Shown piece after piece: positions 61,412-64,000 of a DNA stretch of 64,000 bases. Positions within the stretch are counted from its first letter, which is position 1, and each line of letters starts with the position of its first letter. A program made the translations under genes and the position numbers. The stretch is from Chrysomallon squamiferum (lineage: Eukaryota > Mollusca > Gastropoda > Neomphalida > Peltospiridae): contig CM022668.1 of NCBI GenBank assembly GCA_012295275.1, positions 12,941,522 through 13,005,521 of the forward strand, given 5' to 3'. Under the pieces are notes generated by a model. The model was given only the letters and a program-made list of their open reading frames with translations. It ran no database searches and was not told the origin of the DNA.

Positions 61412-61460
61412 AAGTGTCATCAATGTAACAAACAAACACACACACACACACAGTAACAAA
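61246..61460. repeat. (TA)n, (GT)n and (CA)n microsatellites left of the MITE-like element
   Basis: TA run at 61249-61282, about 29 GT units at 61354-61411, then CA runs from 61437. The GT and CA runs could pair with each other. Confidence 0.95.
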
Positions 61461-61496
61461 GCGCACAAACACACACACACACACACATACATACAT

Positions 61497-61728
61497 GGTG
61501 GTCCAAAAGTAGGTAGGTGGACAGTAAATGATAACATTTATTTTGAGATTACATACACAATTAAATTTACTCCAAAAGTGGGTGGACAAGTATTAAATTT
61601 AAGTAATTGTAGTTATAAAATTTTAAATAATGTAGCCCAATGCCATAGCAACATAGTTATAATGAACGCCATTGTAATAATATAACCCTAACCCTAACCC
61701 ACATACTGTTCAACTACTTTTGGACCCC

Positions 61729-61731
<3 letters not shown>
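61497..61731. mobile_element. Small inverted-repeat element, MITE-like (Tc1/mariner-type ends)
   Basis: A 235-base segment with perfect 13-base terminal inverted repeats: GGTCCAAAAGTAG at 61500-61512 and CTACTTTTGGACC at 61713-61725. An internal partial copy of the left end (CTCCAAAAGTGGGTGGAC) is at about 61570. Ends of the type GGTCCAAAAGTAGGTGGAC occur in Tc1/mariner-related elements. There is no transposase, so it would be non-autonomous. It sits exactly between two CA microsatellites, and the right end contains three TAACCC units. Confidence 0.55.

Positions 61732-61782
<51 letters not shown>
61732..61782. repeat. (CA)n microsatellite
   Basis: About 25 CA units adjoining the right end of the MITE-like element. 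Confidence 0.95.
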
Positions 61783-61785
<3 letters not shown>

Positions 61786-62149
61786 ACATACATATATTCA
61801 ACATGCACGTACATATTCATCTATATCTCAGTATATTGCCTACTAATCCATTTATAACATTCAATATATGTATATGTGCGTGTATATATATATATATATA
61901 TATATTAATAGCAACAGCTGTTTGACAGATCTCTCTGATTGTTCAGTGTAAGAAGTGGGTGGGAGTGTGATGAATTGTTGATGTTTTCCATTCTGTCACA
62001 TCCGTAGAATTTGTTTTCTTTGCAGTAAGAATTATAAAAATGTGTTTGTATGACATATAAACTAAAAATAATCACTGTTGCCTTTTCCCCAGGTTTGGGC
62101 ATGAACATAATCATTCATATCCCACATACCTTTTGAAATACATGTGTTT

Positions 62150-62800
62150 TAATATTAGAGGTCAAGTTACTTTTTTTTTGTAACTGTTAAACAATATTGA
62201 ACTGTATTTTAATATAAAGAAGAAAGTAACAATACTGAACTGTATTTTAATATAAAGAAGTCACGGTTACTTTGTTTTGTAACTGTTACACAATATTAAA
62301 CTGTATTTTAATATAAAGAAGTCACGGTTACTTTGTTTTGTAACTGTTACACAATATTGAACTGTATTTTAATATAAAGAAGTCACGGTTACTTTGTTTT
62401 GTAACTAAAGAAGTCAAGGTTACTTTGTTTTGTTACTGTTACACAATATTGAATTGTATTTTAATATAAAGAAGTCAAGGTTACCTTGTTTTGTAACTGT
62501 TACACAATACTGAATTGTATTTTAATATAAAGAAGTCACGGTTACTTTGTTTTGTAACTGTTACACAATATTAAACTGAATTTTAATATAAAGAAGTCAA
62601 GGTTACTTTGTTTTGTTACTGTTACACAATATCGAACTGTATTTTAATATTAAGAGGTCAATGTTACTTTACATTGTAACTGTTAAACAATATTAAACTA
62701 TATTTTAGTATTAAAAGGTCAAGGTTACTTTGCTTTGTTACCTGTTGAACAATAACAAACAATTTTTTTTTTAATATTAAAGTCAAGGTTTTCTTCATAT
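62150..62800. repeat. Tandem repeat, 61 bp period, about 10 copies
   Basis: Units contain TATAAAGAAGTCACGGTTAC, TTTGTTTTGTAACTGTTACA and CAATATTGAACTGTATTTTA. The phrase TATAAAG recurs at 62251, 62312, 62373, 62465, 62526 and 62587 (61-base steps, one truncated unit at about 62407). Copies decay towards the right. Confidence 0.95.
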
Positions 62801-63017
62801 AATAAACTTAACAATGTATTTCTCTGATTACATTGTCATAATCAGTACCTATAGTTTATTTAATTACAGAAAAAAAATATATAATATTAAACATTATTAA
62901 TATCCTGTTTATTTAACAGCCGGCAAGCAGTGTCAAACTACATTTTGTTTGATTAAAAAGAAAATGCTACATAAGCTCCAGGCTGTCATTAATATTTTGT
63001 TTAGCATTCTAGATATG

Positions 63018-63515
63018 ACTGTGTGTGTGTTTGTGTGGGTGTGTGTGTGTTTCTGTGTTTATTATGGAGTCGAGTATCTTGAGGACATAAATTAACTCGT
63101 GTTGTGGTGGGCTTTGTGAAAACATAACAGTTAAATCTCTGAAGGACACGAAATGATCATGTTGTGGGCAGTATTGGAAAAAGAAGAATTTTGAAGCAGT
63201 GTGTGTGTGTGTGTGTGTAAGCATTTTTAGGTGTTTGTGTGTGTGTTTACGTGTGTGTGTGTGTGTGTTTAGGTGTGCATGTGTGAGTTTAGGTGTGTGT
63301 GTGTGCGCGTAAGCATTTTTAGGTGTGTATGTGTGTTTAGGTGTGTGTGCTTAAGCATTTTTAGGTGTGTATGTGTGTTTAGATGTATGTATGTGTGCAT
63401 TTAGGTGTGTGTATGTGTGTGTGTGTGTGTGTGTTTAGGTGTGTGTGTGTGTGTGTGTGTGTTTAGGTGTGTATGCATCTGTGTTTAGGCGTGGTTTTGT
63501 GTGTGTGTGACAGTG
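63018..63515. repeat. GT-rich minisatellite with TTTAGGTGTG units
   Basis: Long GT runs interrupted by TTTAGGTGTG and AAGCATTTTTAGGTGTG units, from 63.02 kb and densest at 63.2-63.5 kb. Confidence 0.9.
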
Positions 63516-63551
63516 TATTGTATATAATTGTATATGTATCTGTTATTGTAT

Positions 63552-63667
63552 GTTGTTATGTGTCTGCATGTGGTGTGATTGTGTCTGTATATAATCATAC
63601 ATTAATATCCATCCATCCATTCACACACAAACAGACACAATCACACCACATGCAGACACATAACAAC
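63552..63667. repeat. Perfect 37-bp inverted repeat with a 42-base loop
   Basis: Arms at 63552-63588 and 63631-63667 are exact reverse complements (left arm begins GTTGTTATGTGTCTGCATGT). The loop holds ATCC repeats. Neither arm can be extended by a further base pair. Confidence 0.95.
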
Positions 63668-64000
63668 TACTTTACTTTGTTCCTATACATATCTCAACAT
63701 GCAGATGCAGTTATAGAAACATTTCCCCATTAAGTTGAATACTTTATTAAATACTGTCATTACGCTTACATCTGGCACTAATTTGACATCTTTCTACCAT
63801 CGCAAGGACAGCAAACCTAATCTGCGTCAGAGTTACACAATTCATCCTTAGAGGATTAAATCCACATGAACAGATGATACCAGCATATGACAAAGCTTAT
63901 GCGGATTAACAGAAAGTCAGGAGTTATGCCACAGAGTAAAATTTATTTGTTTTTCATCGTTTCTGTCTGTACTTGTAATTTAAAGGGAAATTAAACGTCC
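63668..64000. other. Right-edge sequence without recognised gene
   Basis: Complex, non-repetitive sequence to the window end; no coding frame or RNA recognised. Might be part of a dispersed repeat. Confidence 0.4.

Noticed and set aside
61683-61700. TAACCC repeats as a chromosome end
   Set aside because: Only three units, inside a small inverted-repeat element and flanked by ordinary sequence.
1-64000. CRISPR arrays, bacterial operons, rRNA or intact tRNA genes
   Set aside because: None found; tandem arrays have no unique spacers of constant length, and the DNA is clearly from an animal nuclear genome.

Overview
The window is strongly AT-rich metazoan genomic DNA. It has long homopolymer runs, many microsatellites, large introns with GT/AG borders and small coding exons. 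The gene content (a WAC orthologue and an MPP3/MPP7-type MAGUK) is animal, and the repeat style and protein divergence suggest an invertebrate, perhaps a mollusc or other lophotrochozoan. The species cannot be fixed from the sequence alone. Almost all long six-frame ORFs are translations of microsatellites; the real genes were found by joining short exons.

Layout, left to right. (1) 0.6-3 kb, minus strand: the first two coding exons of an MPP-family scaffold with an L27 domain; the gene runs off the left edge. A complex, CpG-containing block at 13.04-13.5 kb on the same strand, ending in a good splice donor, is its likely 5' untranslated first exon. (2) 13.5-25.8 kb: intergenic, mostly microsatellites. 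(3) 26.07-40.87 kb, minus strand: a complete WAC gene, 13 coding exons that join in frame at every junction to 585 codons plus stop. It has a WAC-type N-terminus, one WW domain, a poly-Q stretch and the conserved C-terminal coiled-coil region. Intron 7 (6 kb) holds a decayed unidentified coding relic. (4) 41-42.3 kb: AT-rich spacer between divergent genes. (5) 42.3-42.99 kb, plus strand: candidate 5' exons of a rightward gene whose first coding exon is at 51.16-51.32 kb. I do not recognise its protein. The 3' end of that exon has been tandemly copied about five more times into the following intron, and the copies keep an open frame. (6) 52-64 kb: intron or intergenic DNA rich in tandem arrays, a large inverted/direct duplicated segment, a small inverted-repeat (MITE-like) element carrying telomere-like hexamers, and a perfect 37-bp inverted repeat near the right end.

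How the genes relate: WAC is a nuclear adaptor linking RNA polymerase II to the BRE1 (RNF20/RNF40) H2B ubiquitin ligase, while MPP proteins scaffold cell polarity and junction complexes. They are not a pathway. Their adjacency is of interest because, from memory, human MPP7 and WAC are also neighbours on chromosome 10p12, which would make this an old microsynteny. I saw no CRISPR array, rRNA, intact tRNA or bacterial-type operon, and nothing that amounts to a new molecular system. The most unusual feature is the tandem exon-copy array at 51.3-52.0 kb.
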